A stretch of 64,000 bases of DNA from Pseudoips prasinana (lineage: Eukaryota; Arthropoda; Insecta; Lepidoptera; Nolidae): positions 1,334,501-1,398,500 of the forward strand of contig OX621252.1 of NCBI GenBank assembly GCA_951640165.1. Reading direction: 5' to 3'. Position numbers and translations under genes: made by a program. Below are positions 52,713 through 63,562 of the stretch, one piece after another. Within the stretch, counting starts at the first letter, position 1. Each line of letters opens with the position of its first letter. Under the pieces are notes generated by a model that was not told the origin of the DNA, made no database searches, and saw only the letters and a list, made by a program, of their open reading frames with translations.

Positions 52713-53933
52713 GTAAGCTAGTTGTACGTTAGTCTCTGTCTCTCGGGCAAATGATTCGTATTGATGTACATCACTGCGAAAAAGCATTGTGTTTCAAAAG
52801 GGACCGGTATGCCGGAATTAGTTTTGCAGAGTTAAGCAATAAGTTGACCCTTTTCCTTCCTTGTCATCAAACAATTTCCTCGTCACGTCATATAACGTCC
52901 GAACCCAAATATAGTCCGTAATAACGTGTTAATTAATCATGTTTGATAGGGTAAGTAGGTCGCCGGCTAGCCCCGCCCTCTTACCCAGCAACTTGCAACT
53001 TCTATAAGCCAGTATTAGCAGTAATAAAAAAAATCAAAAGTTACGCCAGGTATGTATCAGGCATTCGTTATAACTCCGCTCAAAGAATTTTTAATAAGAA
53101 AGAAACAAAGAGGAGCTGGAATAAAATAATTATTCCGCTAACCTCCAGAGCAAAGTGGAAGACATTTACTGCATCAAGTAGTACCTAGTAGTCGAGTGAC
53201 GAACGAATACCTATATATGAGTGACGATAGTAGTAGAGAGTGCACTCATCGCCATATTATTCCCTAAGAAGATTGCAACAAGTTTCTCCACTTCTAATAC
53301 TTTCTGCCGTTACTGATCTCCTGCAGAAGAGCGCATAGACTCCGCATGGCCGGATGACTTAGCCCCGTCCCAGCGCCACACCCGCTCCGCCGAGGCACGA
53401 GGACACGTGCAGTTACCGAGTTCCGAGAGCGCGCTCATGACGATATCCTTTTTGACCTTCGCTGTCTTTCTGATCAAGCTGGTTTTGGTGAGTCAAAAAT
53501 AAATCTTAAAGGTCTGTCGGAATATTCAGGGAAAGAAAACACAGAAGTTCGTCTTTTTGACGACGTGATAGAGTTATTCTAATATTATTTCATTGGTTCT
53601 AACAATAAAGTAAGCTAGACACTTTCTCAAATTTCATTTTGTACAAATACAACGTACCGACTTAGTTGGCGTGATTTATACTGCATTTAATTATTTGTTA
53701 ATTTTATTATTATATATTCAAACAATACAAGCGCTTTGAATTTATACTTGCAACTTAACAAAGTGTATGAATGCTCATGCATGTTTTAGGAAACCAAACA
53801 TAGGTTAACAGGATATTACTGAATTTATTGTTTTCAGCAAGTAATACAAACTTACAAGCACAAGTCGATGATGGTGGCGCCTTTGGTGGTATCCAGTGGA
53901 CGTGCGGCATTTAAGCAGCGTGGACAAGCTTAA
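51386..53933 (+). CDS. Unknown secreted/membrane-anchored protein, three exons
   Basis: Exons 51386-52712, 53327-53487 and 53838-53933 have GT-AG junctions and agreeing phases (1, then 0). They give about 527 residues. The first 13 form a signal peptide (MLLLLLIAQASA, likely cut before EW). Residues about 20-440 are hydrophilic and Asn/Lys/Glu/Thr/Tyr-rich, with several N-glycosylation sequons and loosely repeated motifs (NNFEYKSVIGE, NDFNYQSTYGP, DQFNYGPTEA). A hydrophobic stretch, LMTISFLTFAVFLIKLVL (about 479-496), is followed by a short basic tail ending KQRGQA. It suggests a type I membrane or tail-anchored product. I know no family for it. A poly(A) signal candidate AATAAA is at about 54014. 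An upstream 5' UTR exon is possible. Confidence 0.75.
53327..53487 (+). CDS. Unknown gene, exon 2: linker and hydrophobic segment
   Basis: The acceptor TCCTGCAG precedes 53327 and the donor GTGAGT follows 53487. The 161 bp complete the split Glu codon and encode EERIDSAWPDDLAPSQ, a basic stretch, HVQLPSSESALM and the hydrophobic segment ending LIKLVL. It is GC-richer than exon 1. Confidence 0.7.
53838..53933 (+). CDS. Unknown gene, exon 3: C-terminal tail
   Basis: The acceptor TTGTTTTCAG precedes 53838 at phase 0. It encodes 31 residues beginning QVIQTYKHKSMMVAP and a TAA at 53931-53933. Confidence 0.68.
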   Translation, partial: QVIQTYKHKSMMVAPLVVSSGRAAFKQRGQA

Positions 53934-54619
53934 TCTGTCCTTCAATATTAAATTTGATTTAAAAGTTTAATATTTTCTTGTTTTATTACAATAATTTTTA
54001 AGTTTATTAAAAAATAAATAAATATAGTTTACTATTCAAAATTCCCGCAGTTTGCCTTAGTTTCGTTCAGAACTCGAGCAGAGGATAATGAGCCTGGCCA
54101 ATGTTTTATTATAGATATGCCAAAGTAATCTAGAATTAAATACAAGAACATCTGCATTTTTACTTTTTTATATTCCCAAAGACAGCTGAGATAGCAATCA
54201 AAGTACGCATTTTCTAGCGATATTATTTCAAAATACAAGCGGCGTTTGATCGCGCTGTGACGTCACGTATCAACTCACGCAGCGCGCCGGCCGGTTTGCC
54301 TAGGTACTATTCATTTAATCACCGCTGCTGGTGGCTCATGCTTGCGATTTTATTACGAGAAAATTATTAGAAAATGCCGTGTAATGCCCAAGAATTTTAA
54401 TTCCAATGTTAATACACCCAAAAAGTGTTTTTAGTATACCTAAATATCCTATGATAAGGAAGAACTGGATGACCGCAATACGCAGACAGGATTCAATAGG
54501 ACTGAAAACTATTGCATTTTGTTATGAATATTATTTTGATGTCAATAACTATTATATTTATACTTTTCTCATGAAACACTACGTTATCTATTGGTGCATT
54601 TTATAATCAACTTCTGACT
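53934..54619. other. Region downstream of the unknown gene
   Basis: Poly(A) signal candidates lie near 54014. A GTGACGTCACGT motif (CRE-like) lies at about 54258. A similar TGACGTCACGTG lies at about 55796. The open frame 54406-54606 has no known similarity. Confidence 0.3.
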
Positions 54620-54706
54620 GATTAAATTGTAAAATCCTTAAATGACAAAGGTAGCTAAACTTAAAAGTTTATCTACCTTGTCATTTAAGGATTTTACAAT
54701 TTAATC
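54620..54706. repeat. 35-bp near-perfect inverted repeat with short loop
   Basis: 54620-54654 (GATTAAATTGTAAAATCCTT...) is reverse-complemented at 54673-54706 except for a single deleted T. The loop is 18 bp. Confidence 0.9.
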
Positions 54707-55007
54707 TTTAAATAAGAGACATTAATATTGGTATTATCTATCAGGAACCTTGATATCAGGATGTTATAATAAATAACCAACCAACCAACAATATCGTATT
54801 TTTTAAATGAGAATAGGTAATTTTACCCCTAACTTACTGACGTAGATTAAACATGGGATGTTTGGAAAAAAATTATAATAACCACGAAATATTTTACCTA
54901 CTTATACAATATTTTGTGATTATTATCTACGTTTGACTTTAACCACTAATACTCAATAAGTAAAAATAGGTATGTTGAATATAAGTGAAGTAAAATTGAC
55001 TGCAAGT

Positions 55008-55105
55008 GAGGCGCAGCGGCTAAGACAGTCGCCGCTGTGTGTCCGAGGTTTTATTCCCGCGCCGGACAACTATTTGTGTAACCGGTAAATAGTCTATTAT
55101 ATGTT
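55008..55105 (+). repeat. tRNA-derived SINE (degenerate)
   Basis: GCGCAGCGGCTAAGACAGTC and a weak B box GGTTTTATTCCC are followed by CGCCGGACAACTATTTGTGT. This is the head of a SINE type that I recognise from Lepidoptera. The following 55110-56660 shows no confident gene. Confidence 0.5.
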
Positions 55106-56715
55106 TGTAAAGTATTATAGTATTATTATTGTCTTTGAAAAAATAACGTTAAAAATGACAGTGGTATTAATCTACAGCAGTTAGCGGGCCGCTGAGTATA
55201 GTACTTACCTGCGTACGTAAGTATACTTGGAGATGGTGTACAAAATTTTACAAACATAATGCTAGAAATATAATAGTACCGGCCTTCATTGTATCCTAAA
55301 TACACATCGTTAACACTTTTGAAGATTCATTCACAGAGTGAGTTTATCCTCTGCCGTTTGGTCTTATTTTGGTCGTCTATAATGGCATTAAAATTTGGAA
55401 TTATATATAAATATAAAAAGGTACCTACTTATAATATTTTTATTTTATATTAGTTTAGTTAGTTCTTTATTAGACTTAATTAAAAAGGTACTGAAAACAA
55501 AAAAAAATAAGTAAGTAACTAAGTCGAGAGTATTATTGGTAGATTAAGAAACTTTGGATTCTTGACGCCGCATGCTACCTACTGTCAATCAAAGTTTGTC
55601 AGTCGTGTAAGGAAATCTACCTCCCATGTAACCCTCTTCCAGGGTGCAGATATATGTAACTCACAAAGTATTTAACAGGTTGATGTAATACAATAATAAC
55701 AAATTAATAAATAAAGCTATGATACAAGTACAGAGGCATCACTTGAATGAGTTTCATATGGCGCGGGGCGCGAGCGATCGGAGTGAGCTGATAGCTGACG
55801 TCACGTGCCAAGCGCGCGCTATCGTGGAAATTTAAAAAGTGCTCAAAACTTCTCACAGTCATAACTTCCGTAATACTGCATTGATTTACGTGAAATAAAG
55901 ACTAATATAATGTAAGTAATTTAATCTTTATTGTTAAGTAGCTTTTAGTGCAATATTCGCATGTGTTGGTCACCTTCATTGAAAATGTACGTTCAACTTC
56001 CTTCAGTTAATGCCAGATTTCTATTTTGTTTTTTTTTTTAGTTTTCGCCGGTTTGGACAAGCTAAGATCATAGACCATACCGCCTCGTCTTCAGTTGAAA
56101 TATTTTATGTTTTTCGTCATTTAGTCAAAGTCCAGTCAAGTCCATCACAGTCAAGTCATAGTCCTACCCCAGTAAAGCAGTGGAGACTTTACTAGAGGCT
56201 TCTATGGAGTTTTGGTTTCAACACGGAAAATCACAATTTACGGCAATATCGCACTTTCCTCCACTTGTGTACGTTCTCGAAGATGTTATGTCTAAAAATC
56301 CACTGTATTTACACATAAAAACTCGAATTTACACCAGTTTTTGAAAATGAAACAGAGCCTCGATGCGTCTTTTTCCGCGTTGGCGCCAAAACCCCCTATT
56401 CATTTACTTGTAATTTATCATGTTACTTAATTTTATGTTCAAAGAGTAATAATACCCAATGGGTATTACCCATAGTATGTATTTTTTGTGAATGCTATGA
56501 ATATCGGTTTATACATAAAAACCAATATGAACGTTGCCGTTGGTATTCTAAAATAACTTAATAATCATACAAACCATATAATTAAATTACACAACTTAGT
56601 TCTTAGTAATAATTCAATCATTCATTAATAATTAAAATATTTAAGTATTAATCATAATAGTGAATTGCGCTATTATTCCGATATCATAGACAACTTCTCA
56701 TCGATTTCTGAACGA

Positions 56716-56911
56716 ATGAATGTTAACCAATCGTCAATTTTATTTACGAGTGGGTTAAATCCTGTCATACCTACTCGTGAAAATAAAATACTTAAAATGA
56801 ATAATGAAACTGAACAAATATTTATAATTAATACGGCTGAAGCCCAAACATCGACCACGCCGCAGAAAATAGTGATAGAAGTGCCGGGGGCAACGCCAGT
56901 TAACCTTGAAA
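56716..56911 (+). CDS. Possible first coding exon of an unknown gene
   Basis: From ATG 56716 the frame reads MNVNQSSILFTSGLNPVIPT and NETEQIFIINTAEAQTSTTP, then QKIVIEVPGATPVNLE, up to a strong donor A|GTGAGT at 56912. The composition (Thr/Ser/Gln-rich, then IVIEVPGATPV) looks protein-like. It could start a nuclear or DNA-binding protein, but I see no partner exon in the window. A LINE occupies the next 5 kb. ATG 56797 is an alternative start. Confidence 0.35.
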
Positions 56912-57988
56912 GTGAGTATGTTTTCATTACTATTTTGTTTACCTCAGTCATCTATAAGAAATTCTTTTAAAATAAATAGCGGTAAAGTCCCTTTATTTAT
57001 AAATCTTAGGTTTTAGTGGACTTGGACTTTCATACTCTAATGGAATAACTTAAACAATTGTTACATATAGAGTTGACAAGAAAAGTTTATTTTCACTCGA
57101 GGGTAGATGTTAACATGTTGAGAGAAGTTTTCCGTTCAAACAAATCGAAGCATTTCTGCTTGCCCGTGTCAACAAAGGGATCGTGTCTAGGGACAAAAGA
57201 GCATCATCATCCTATGCACATGCATCCCAGCATGCAACAAAGATGCTCCAGAGTTACCTAAAGCATTTATACAACATGTTTATATGCATCCAACCTTGAT
57301 TGTTGGGGTTAAGCTCTATACTACTGGACTACTATTAGACATGGGTCTATTTGTTGTCCATGTGCCCAGACCAGAACCAGACCCATCCGCAAGCTATCCA
57401 CCCAATCAAATTTGGCCAATTTCAACCCTGTTTAAAAAATGCATTATATGCACAGGAGGTATTAAAATAAGTGGGAAGGAATAAGATATTTGGAAGATTT
57501 AGAAACTACTTGGATGCCAATAATTTCCTTGATCCGATAATTGTGGCAAATAAGTATAAAGTAACTATAACATTACTATAACTATAACTATAACATTGCG
57601 TTACGCAACCGAAGTGATAACAGTGTTTGAATTTTGCTCGTCTAAAATATTGAAAAAAGTGGTAAAAATTATTCATAATTAGTAGTGTTTTATATCCCCG
57701 TGAAGCTGTGTTAACGGACTATCCAGTGGTGATTACATCTTACCAGGATTCTAATGCGTTCGTGAGTTATAACCAAATTATTTTCAAAATATTTAAATAC
57801 CGACCAAATTGTTCCCGTGTCCATGACCTAGGACAACCCGCGGATCGCCCGCTTCTACGCACACACGCACAACGCTTACACGGTCCGGTCGCTAGCCGCC
57901 GCCCAGCGCTCAACAACTTCAAACTTTATATTGTATATGAATAACGGCCAGTATTGTGTGAATATACCAATTTATAAACAAATTAAAA

Positions 57989-59157
57989 ATGGAATCGAAA
58001 ACAAATACTTGCGCTGGATGTCTGAATAAAATTAAAAGTCTGGAGTTTTTGGATTGTTGTGAATGCAAGTCAAGATTTGACATTTTTTGTGTAAACATAC
58101 CAAGTAGTAACTTTTATCTTATGGATCATGTATATAAGTCCACCTGGAAATGCCCCGAATGTTGTTGCAAACAACTAAAAACTGATAATACGCCTGCGCG
58201 CCCGGCATATAACAATGGAAAGCTTGGTTACTCACCAAGTTCGAAACAAACTCCGAGCCCCAAAGTTGTATCTAAAACTCTTGGTAATAAAAACACCCCA
58301 CCTGATCCAATGAACGTGACTCTAAGGAAGAAAAGTAGTAAACCCACTTCCACCTCATTTAATCAGGAACATCGTTTTAATGAAGATACTCTAAGAGATA
58401 TAATTAAGGAAGAGTTGACCGCGGCTGCTAATTCATCTTTCAAAGAGCTACTTACAGACCAATTAAAAAATATACAAGGAGAAATAACTGAATTCAAAAT
58501 TTCGTTCGGATATTTCAATGATCACTTGAAAATTTTAAGAAACTCTTCGAAGAAAAAGATGCCATAATTAATGAACTGCGCAACAATAATGTAAACCTTC
58601 AACTAAGTGTCAATGACCTAACGACCAGATTATGTATTGTAGAACAAAATATGCGACAAAACAATGTGGAAATTAGTGGTTTACCCGAAAATAAGTCTGA
58701 AAACCTTGTGAAAACCTTACAAAATATCGCGAAGGTAACTAGTTGTGACATTGCTGACAGCGACATTATGCATATTACAAGAGTAGCCAAACTAAATAAG
58801 GATAATAACCGCCCACGCACTGTTATTGCAAAGCTCTACAGCCCCCGCCAGCGTGACAACCTTCTGGCTGCTGTTGGAAACTTTAACAAAAAACATCCCT
58901 CGGACAAATTGAACTCGCATCACTTAGGCATAGGAGGTAACCGAGTGCCTATTTTTGTTAGCGAGCACTTATGTGCTACTGGCAAACAACTGCATGTAGC
59001 AACTCGGAAACTGGCTAAAGAGATGTCATACAACTTTGTCTGGGTACGCAACGGGCGAATTCTTGTACGAAAAGATATTCACTCGAAACCTATCTATATT
59101 CGCAATGAGGATAGCTTAAAGTTAATGAAAATGACTGACGGCACAATCCAGACATAG
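57989..59157 (+). pseudogene. LINE ORF1: zinc finger plus FP-type domain, one frameshift
   Basis: The first part (57989 onward) encodes a PHD-like Cys/His cluster: CAGCLNKIKS, CCECKSRFDIFC, WKCPECCCKQ. A Ser/Pro/Lys-rich linker and a coiled coil follow. Near 58522-58530 the frame shifts: the next frame continues LENFKKLFEEKDAIINELRN through the coiled coil. From about 58651 it encodes NNVEISGLPENKSEN and a domain of the type called Baculo_FP in Pfam. ORF1 proteins of this kind coat the LINE RNA. The break would leave a 192-residue truncated protein. Elsewhere the sequence is intact, so the lesion is recent (or an assembly error). Confidence 0.8.
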
Positions 59158-59179
59158 AAATATAAATGGTTAAATATAA

Positions 59180-62089
59180 ATGATCTTGGCGTTATTTATA
59201 TTCACAGTGCTTGATATTTATTATCAAAATGTTCGTGGAATGAGGACTAAAACTGAAGATATCTTTAAAAATATTTTGATGACTAGTTATGATGTAATAG
59301 CATTTACAGAAACTTGGTTAAATTCTAACATAATTAATGGAGAGTTTATTGACCCACGGTATGTGTTGTGTAGGGATAGATTAAGTTCTAAGATACCTAA
59401 AAAAGATGGAGGTGGGGTTATGGTGGCTATTAGTAAAAATATTAAATCTGTAAGAATGAAAAACTGGGAAAGTGACTTCGAAGATTTATGGTTATCTGTA
59501 GAGTTAAATGTCAACAATAATACCAAAAAAATTGCACTTTGTGTTATCTATATGCCACCGCCTGTGAAACTAGACTCTCTACAGGTCTTCTTAAATAATG
59601 TTAACAATGTGCTAAATAATGTCGACGATGTTGTGATTCTTGGGGATTTTAATTTGGGTTTTATCAACTGGATCAGGAGTGATGACGACCTTCATTTATC
59701 GCCATCAAATTATGAGAATTCACTGGGTTACTCACTCGTAGACTTCCTGTCAATCAATGAACTCCACCAATTTAATTCTATTCTTAATGCTGACAGCAGA
59801 ATTCTGGACCTAGTATTGAGTAACATATCAGATATAACAGTTACTAAACCCAATGACTTGCTTAGTAAACTAGATTCCCATCACCCGAACATCCTCATCA
59901 CCATTCCGTTTTCCGACGTAAAGCAATTAAAAACAAAATACCGTTCAGGTTACAACTTTCTTAAAGCTGACTTTGCACAAATTAAAAACTATCTCATAGG
60001 TATAAATTGGTATGATGCTTTTCACGAATGTGTTGATGTTAATGAGAGGGTAAATGCCTTCTACAGTATACTGCAGAATGCTATAGACAATTTTGTGCCC
60101 AAATATACAAGAAAAAAATCTAAATATCCATCTTGGTATTCTGATTCACTTATTAGAACTCTGACAGAGAAAGAAAAATTTAGGATAAAATATCGTAAAT
60201 ATAATAATCCCCGAGATAAACTCACTTTTGAATTACTTCGTAGTCGCTGTCATACTTTAATTAATAAGTGTTATAATACATATAAAAGTAAAATTGAAAA
60301 TGACATTCCTAAAAACCCAAAAGCTTTCTGGCGATTCATAAAAGATAAGCGTCGTGGGGAGTCTAGCATACCTGCACACATGTTTATGAATAACAGGATA
60401 GCTTGCAGTGGCCCAGAAATTGCCAACCTTTTCGCGGATCAATTTGTCTCTGTCTTTAGTCAGGATCCAGCCGCTACCTACAATAATTCCAATGTACTCT
60501 CGGGCATTCACTCTGCCATAAGTATTATTAGGTTTACAGAAAAAGACATTTTTAACAAGCTCAAACATTTAGATGCCTCCAAGGGCGCTGGGCCTGATTC
60601 CATTCCACCTTTGTTTGTAAAAAGGTGCTGTCATGAACTCACCCTACCGCTGCAGATTATTTTTAATTCTTCTCTCACTGAAGGAATATTTCCTGATGTA
60701 TGGAAACACGCAAGAATTATACCGGTTTTTAAAAAGGGAGATCCTGTTAATGTTAAAAATTACCGCCCTATATCAATATTATCATGTTTTTCAAAGATCC
60801 TCGAGTCTCTTGTCTGTCCAATCATTACTCGCCACATTGAAAAAACTGTTTCGCCTAGTCAGCATGGTTTTAAAGCTGGACGCAGCGTAGAAACAAATCT
60901 CGTCGAGTTTGTGTCTGACGTGACTGCAGCTCTTGACAAAAGACTAGAAGTAGATGCTGTGTACACGGACTTTTGCAATGCGTTTGACAAAGTTGACCAT
61001 TCTCTGTTACTGTCCAAATTAGATTATAACGGTATACATGGCTCACTTCTGAACTGGTTCTCATCTTATTTAACCCATAGATCGCAAATTCTTGTCGTTA
61101 ATGGTTACGAATCTTACCCATATTATGCTGACTCAGGAGTTCCTCAGGGTTCTCACCTTGCACCAGTGCTATTTTTACTTTTTATTAACGATATTACTGC
61201 TCAAATCCATCATTGTAAGTATCTAATGTTTGCCGATGATCTTAAAATCTACAAAACCATAACATCAAATGAAGACTCTACCCTAATTCAGCAAGATTTG
61301 GACAGAATTGCGAATTGGTGCAACATTAATCGCATGAAACTTAATGTTCAAAAATGTAGCCATATCCGATTCACGAGGAAAAAACAGTCCAATTCCGTCT
61401 CATATAATATAAAAGGAGCATTATTAGAAAGCGTAAACGAGGTTCGTGATCTTGGCATCATCATGGACAGTAAAGTCAACTTTAAAAGTCATATTGATAG
61501 CATCGTAACGAAATCAGCACGGCAATTAGGATTCCTTAAGAGGAGCACTAAAGGGTTTAAGATGGTTAGAACAAAAATTATACTATATAACACCTTAGTA
61601 CGAAGCCACCTTGAATATGCTAGCGTAGTGTGGAACCCGCACTATGCAGTACACTCACAAAGAGTAGAAAGCATCCAAAGGGCCTTTACAAAACACCTAG
61701 CTTATAACTTTGGAGATATATCTCCCCGGTGTCCATACGAACAACGTATTAGATCCTACAATATGATTACTCTTCGCGACCGTAGACTAGTACAAGATCT
61801 CATGTTCTTTTTCAAATTGGTTAACAATAAATTAGATTGCGATAAACTATCTGAACAGGTTGGACTAAAAGTGCCCTATAAAATACCCAGACATCCCATT
61901 ACCCATCTATTTCACAGTAAAGCATCCAAGACAAATATAGGAGTTTGCTCACCCATCAATAGGCTCAGTCAGGCGATGAATTCATATATAAAGTCCACTC
62001 CACATGCTGACATATATCATGACTCCATGAATGTCTTTAAAACCCAAATTTTGAAGACCCGCATACAAACAAATAATATATCATGCTAG
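59180..62089 (+). CDS. LINE ORF2: endonuclease-reverse transcriptase (intact)
   Basis: 969 residues, unbroken. Endonuclease motifs: IYYQNVRGMRTKTED, VIAFTETWLN, DGGGVMVAISK, CVIYMPPP, VVILGDFNLGFINW and SHHPNILITI. RT motifs: GPDSIPPLFVK, RIIPVFKKGDP, NYRPISILSCFSKILESLV, QHGFKAGRSVETNL, VYTDFCNAFDKVDHSLLLSK, SGVPQGSHLAPVLFLLFIND and catalytic MFADDLKIY. A C-terminal region with LEYASVVWNPHYAVHSQRVE follows. The first dozen hydrophobic residues may be 5' of the true start; the endonuclease begins around IYYQNVRG. The product nicks DNA and copies the element RNA. Confidence 0.93.
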   Translation: MILALFIFTVLDIYYQNVRGMRTKTEDIFKNILMTSYDVIAFTETWLNSNIINGEFIDPRYVLCRDRLSSKIPKKDGGGVMVAISKNIKSVRMKNWESDFEDLWLSVELNVNNNTKKIALCVIYMPPPVKLDSLQVFLNNVNNVLNNVDDVVILGDFNLGFINWIRSDDDLHLSPSNYENSLGYSLVDFLSINELHQFNSILNADSRILDLVLSNISDITVTKPNDLLSKLDSHHPNILITIPFSDVKQLKTKYRSGYNFLKADFAQIKNYLIGINWYDAFHECVDVNERVNAFYSILQNAIDNFVPKYTRKKSKYPSWYSDSLIRTLTEKEKFRIKYRKYNNPRDKLTFELLRSRCHTLINKCYNTYKSKIENDIPKNPKAFWRFIKDKRRGESSIPAHMFMNNRIACSGPEIANLFADQFVSVFSQDPAATYNNSNVLSGIHSAISIIRFTEKDIFNKLKHLDASKGAGPDSIPPLFVKRCCHELTLPLQIIFNSSLTEGIFPDVWKHARIIPVFKKGDPVNVKNYRPISILSCFSKILESLVCPIITRHIEKTVSPSQHGFKAGRSVETNLVEFVSDVTAALDKRLEVDAVYTDFCNAFDKVDHSLLLSKLDYNGIHGSLLNWFSSYLTHRSQILVVNGYESYPYYADSGVPQGSHLAPVLFLLFINDITAQIHHCKYLMFADDLKIYKTITSNEDSTLIQQDLDRIANWCNINRMKLNVQKCSHIRFTRKKQSNSVSYNIKGALLESVNEVRDLGIIMDSKVNFKSHIDSIVTKSARQLGFLKRSTKGFKMVRTKIILYNTLVRSHLEYASVVWNPHYAVHSQRVESIQRAFTKHLAYNFGDISPRCPYEQRIRSYNMITLRDRRLVQDLMFFFKLVNNKLDCDKLSEQVGLKVPYKIPRHPITHLFHSKASKTNIGVCSPINRLSQAMNSYIKSTPHADIYHDSMNVFKTQILKTRIQTNNISC

Positions 62090-62464
62090 TACATAGGTAT
62101 ATCTCATATACTACATACTATCACATTTGTGTTTATTGATGTCTTTTTATTTCTGTTTGTGTTTTTATATATATATTTATTTTTTTTGGTTTTAAGTAGA
62201 AGTATAATTTGGTTTAATTTCTGTTTGATAAATTGGTTTAGTTAAGTTTAATAACTGATTGTTATATTTTTGTTTATATAGTTTATTATCACTTTAGTTT
62301 TATTACACTTTGTTTTGACTTAGGTTATCATTTCTATTTGTAAGTGTTGGTTCACCTGTTATTGGCAACTGTATAAGACCATAACTCGGTACCAATAATT
62401 ACTTTAAATGTTATATACAGAAGCTGTTGGTGTACCTTTAAATAAATAAATAAATAAACATATA

Positions 62465-62814
62465 ATATTTCTAAATGGGCATTGTTCATCAAGTTGCTGT
62501 GGACTTGTCAATGACTGAATTTGTGGAATAGTTAATTGTTCCCAATAATCATGGTGTGGTCCACCATACCAATAAAAAAGTCCTCAGTGGACAATAATAT
62601 TGTATAGCACACCACTCAAAAGCTGGTATTGACCTTCCAAGACTCAAATATTACCTGATGAGGTTTTTCTTCCATACAACACTCACTGTGAAACCCTACA
62701 AATTCCCCACCATCAAATGCAATAAATGTTACTGATTTGACCACATCTAAGCCCATTGCATTCCAAGCCTGGAGTTTTAAATGCACATAAAGCCACTCTG
62801 GAGACAAATGTGAC
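62465..62814 (-). other. Possible decayed exons of an unknown minus-strand gene
   Basis: On the minus strand, 62814-62655 is open between an AG and a GT (CATCAG|GTAATA). It reads HLSPEWLYVHLKLQAWNAMG and IAFDGGEFVGFHSECCMEEK. About 70 bp further on, WYGGPHHDYWEQLTIPQIQS and LTSPQQLDEQCPF can be read, but in a frame that does not fit the splice phase. I do not recognise it. It may be a pseudogene into whose 3' side the LINE inserted. Confidence 0.25.
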
Positions 62815-63049
62815 CTAATGGTAAGCAATGCTACCTGTCTGCATTGTTTGGGTTATCAATGCTACTAGCAAGGATTACCCAGAGCATGCGAGACAGAGGT
62901 CTATAGAGGTACTAATGTCACAAGAGAATATATCATATGTGGGGCAACCCCCCACTGTTAATAGACCTTATTAAAAAGTTGCCCATAGTTTGTTTTCATC
63001 TTGAGTTAGGGATTGCCTATTACAATCTTATTGTAACCAAACCAACCAA

Positions 63050-63562
63050 TTTGGACAACTAACACTAGGAAACAGCCCTCCTCCTGCTTCTGAAACATCA
63101 TTTGAAACTGTATATGCACTACCTGAACTTCCTTTGGGCAGTTCTTATGACAGGAATTGTCACACACATGCCAAGATCAAGCTTTCTTTACTGATGAATC
63201 TTCAACTTTACCTAATTGTTGTGCTTTCAAGCTCTAAGTTTAATCCTTCTCACATTGGCCAAGGTGCCATCTTTGAAACCCTACTTAACTTAATGCAGGA
63301 CATGACATCCTAACAAAACTTAAATCTACTGTCCCAGATTACCTAAAAATATGTGCTAGTCATCCATACTTTCGCTGGTTATCATGTAGTAATGCTGTGG
63401 AACAGTATCTTCAGGGTGACGGGGCTGATGGCTATGCTGGTAGTGCCACTCATAAGATGATCCCTATCCTTTACTCGGATGCTGCTTCCTACCATCCCTC
63501 CAGAGATATTATCATTATTATGGCTGATTTTATGGCTCATGGTATGTCAGTGGGATTGTACT
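63050..63562 (+). other. Coding-like stretch without identified family
   Basis: Two adjoining open stretches without a clear start: QLGQLTLGNSPPPASETSFE (from about 63060) and STVPDYLKICASHPYFRWLS, SCSNAVEQYLQGDGADGYAG and onward to HGMSVGLYL with a stop near 63566. The composition is protein-like, but there are no motifs I can name. It could be a gene fragment or a transposon remnant. 63570-64000 is AT-rich without features. Confidence 0.25.

Larger units (their letters stand above)
57500..62458 (+). mobile_element. Long jockey/CR1-like LINE, nearly full length
   Basis: A 5' UTR with a GC-rich patch (57820-57910) is followed by ORF1 (57989-59157, one frameshift), ORF2 (59180-62089, intact) and a T-rich 3' UTR. 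It ends in four AAAT units at about 62439-62458. The 5' boundary is approximate. Both ORFs start close together (22 bp apart), unlike the LINE at 13.5-18.2 kb. Confidence 0.88.
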
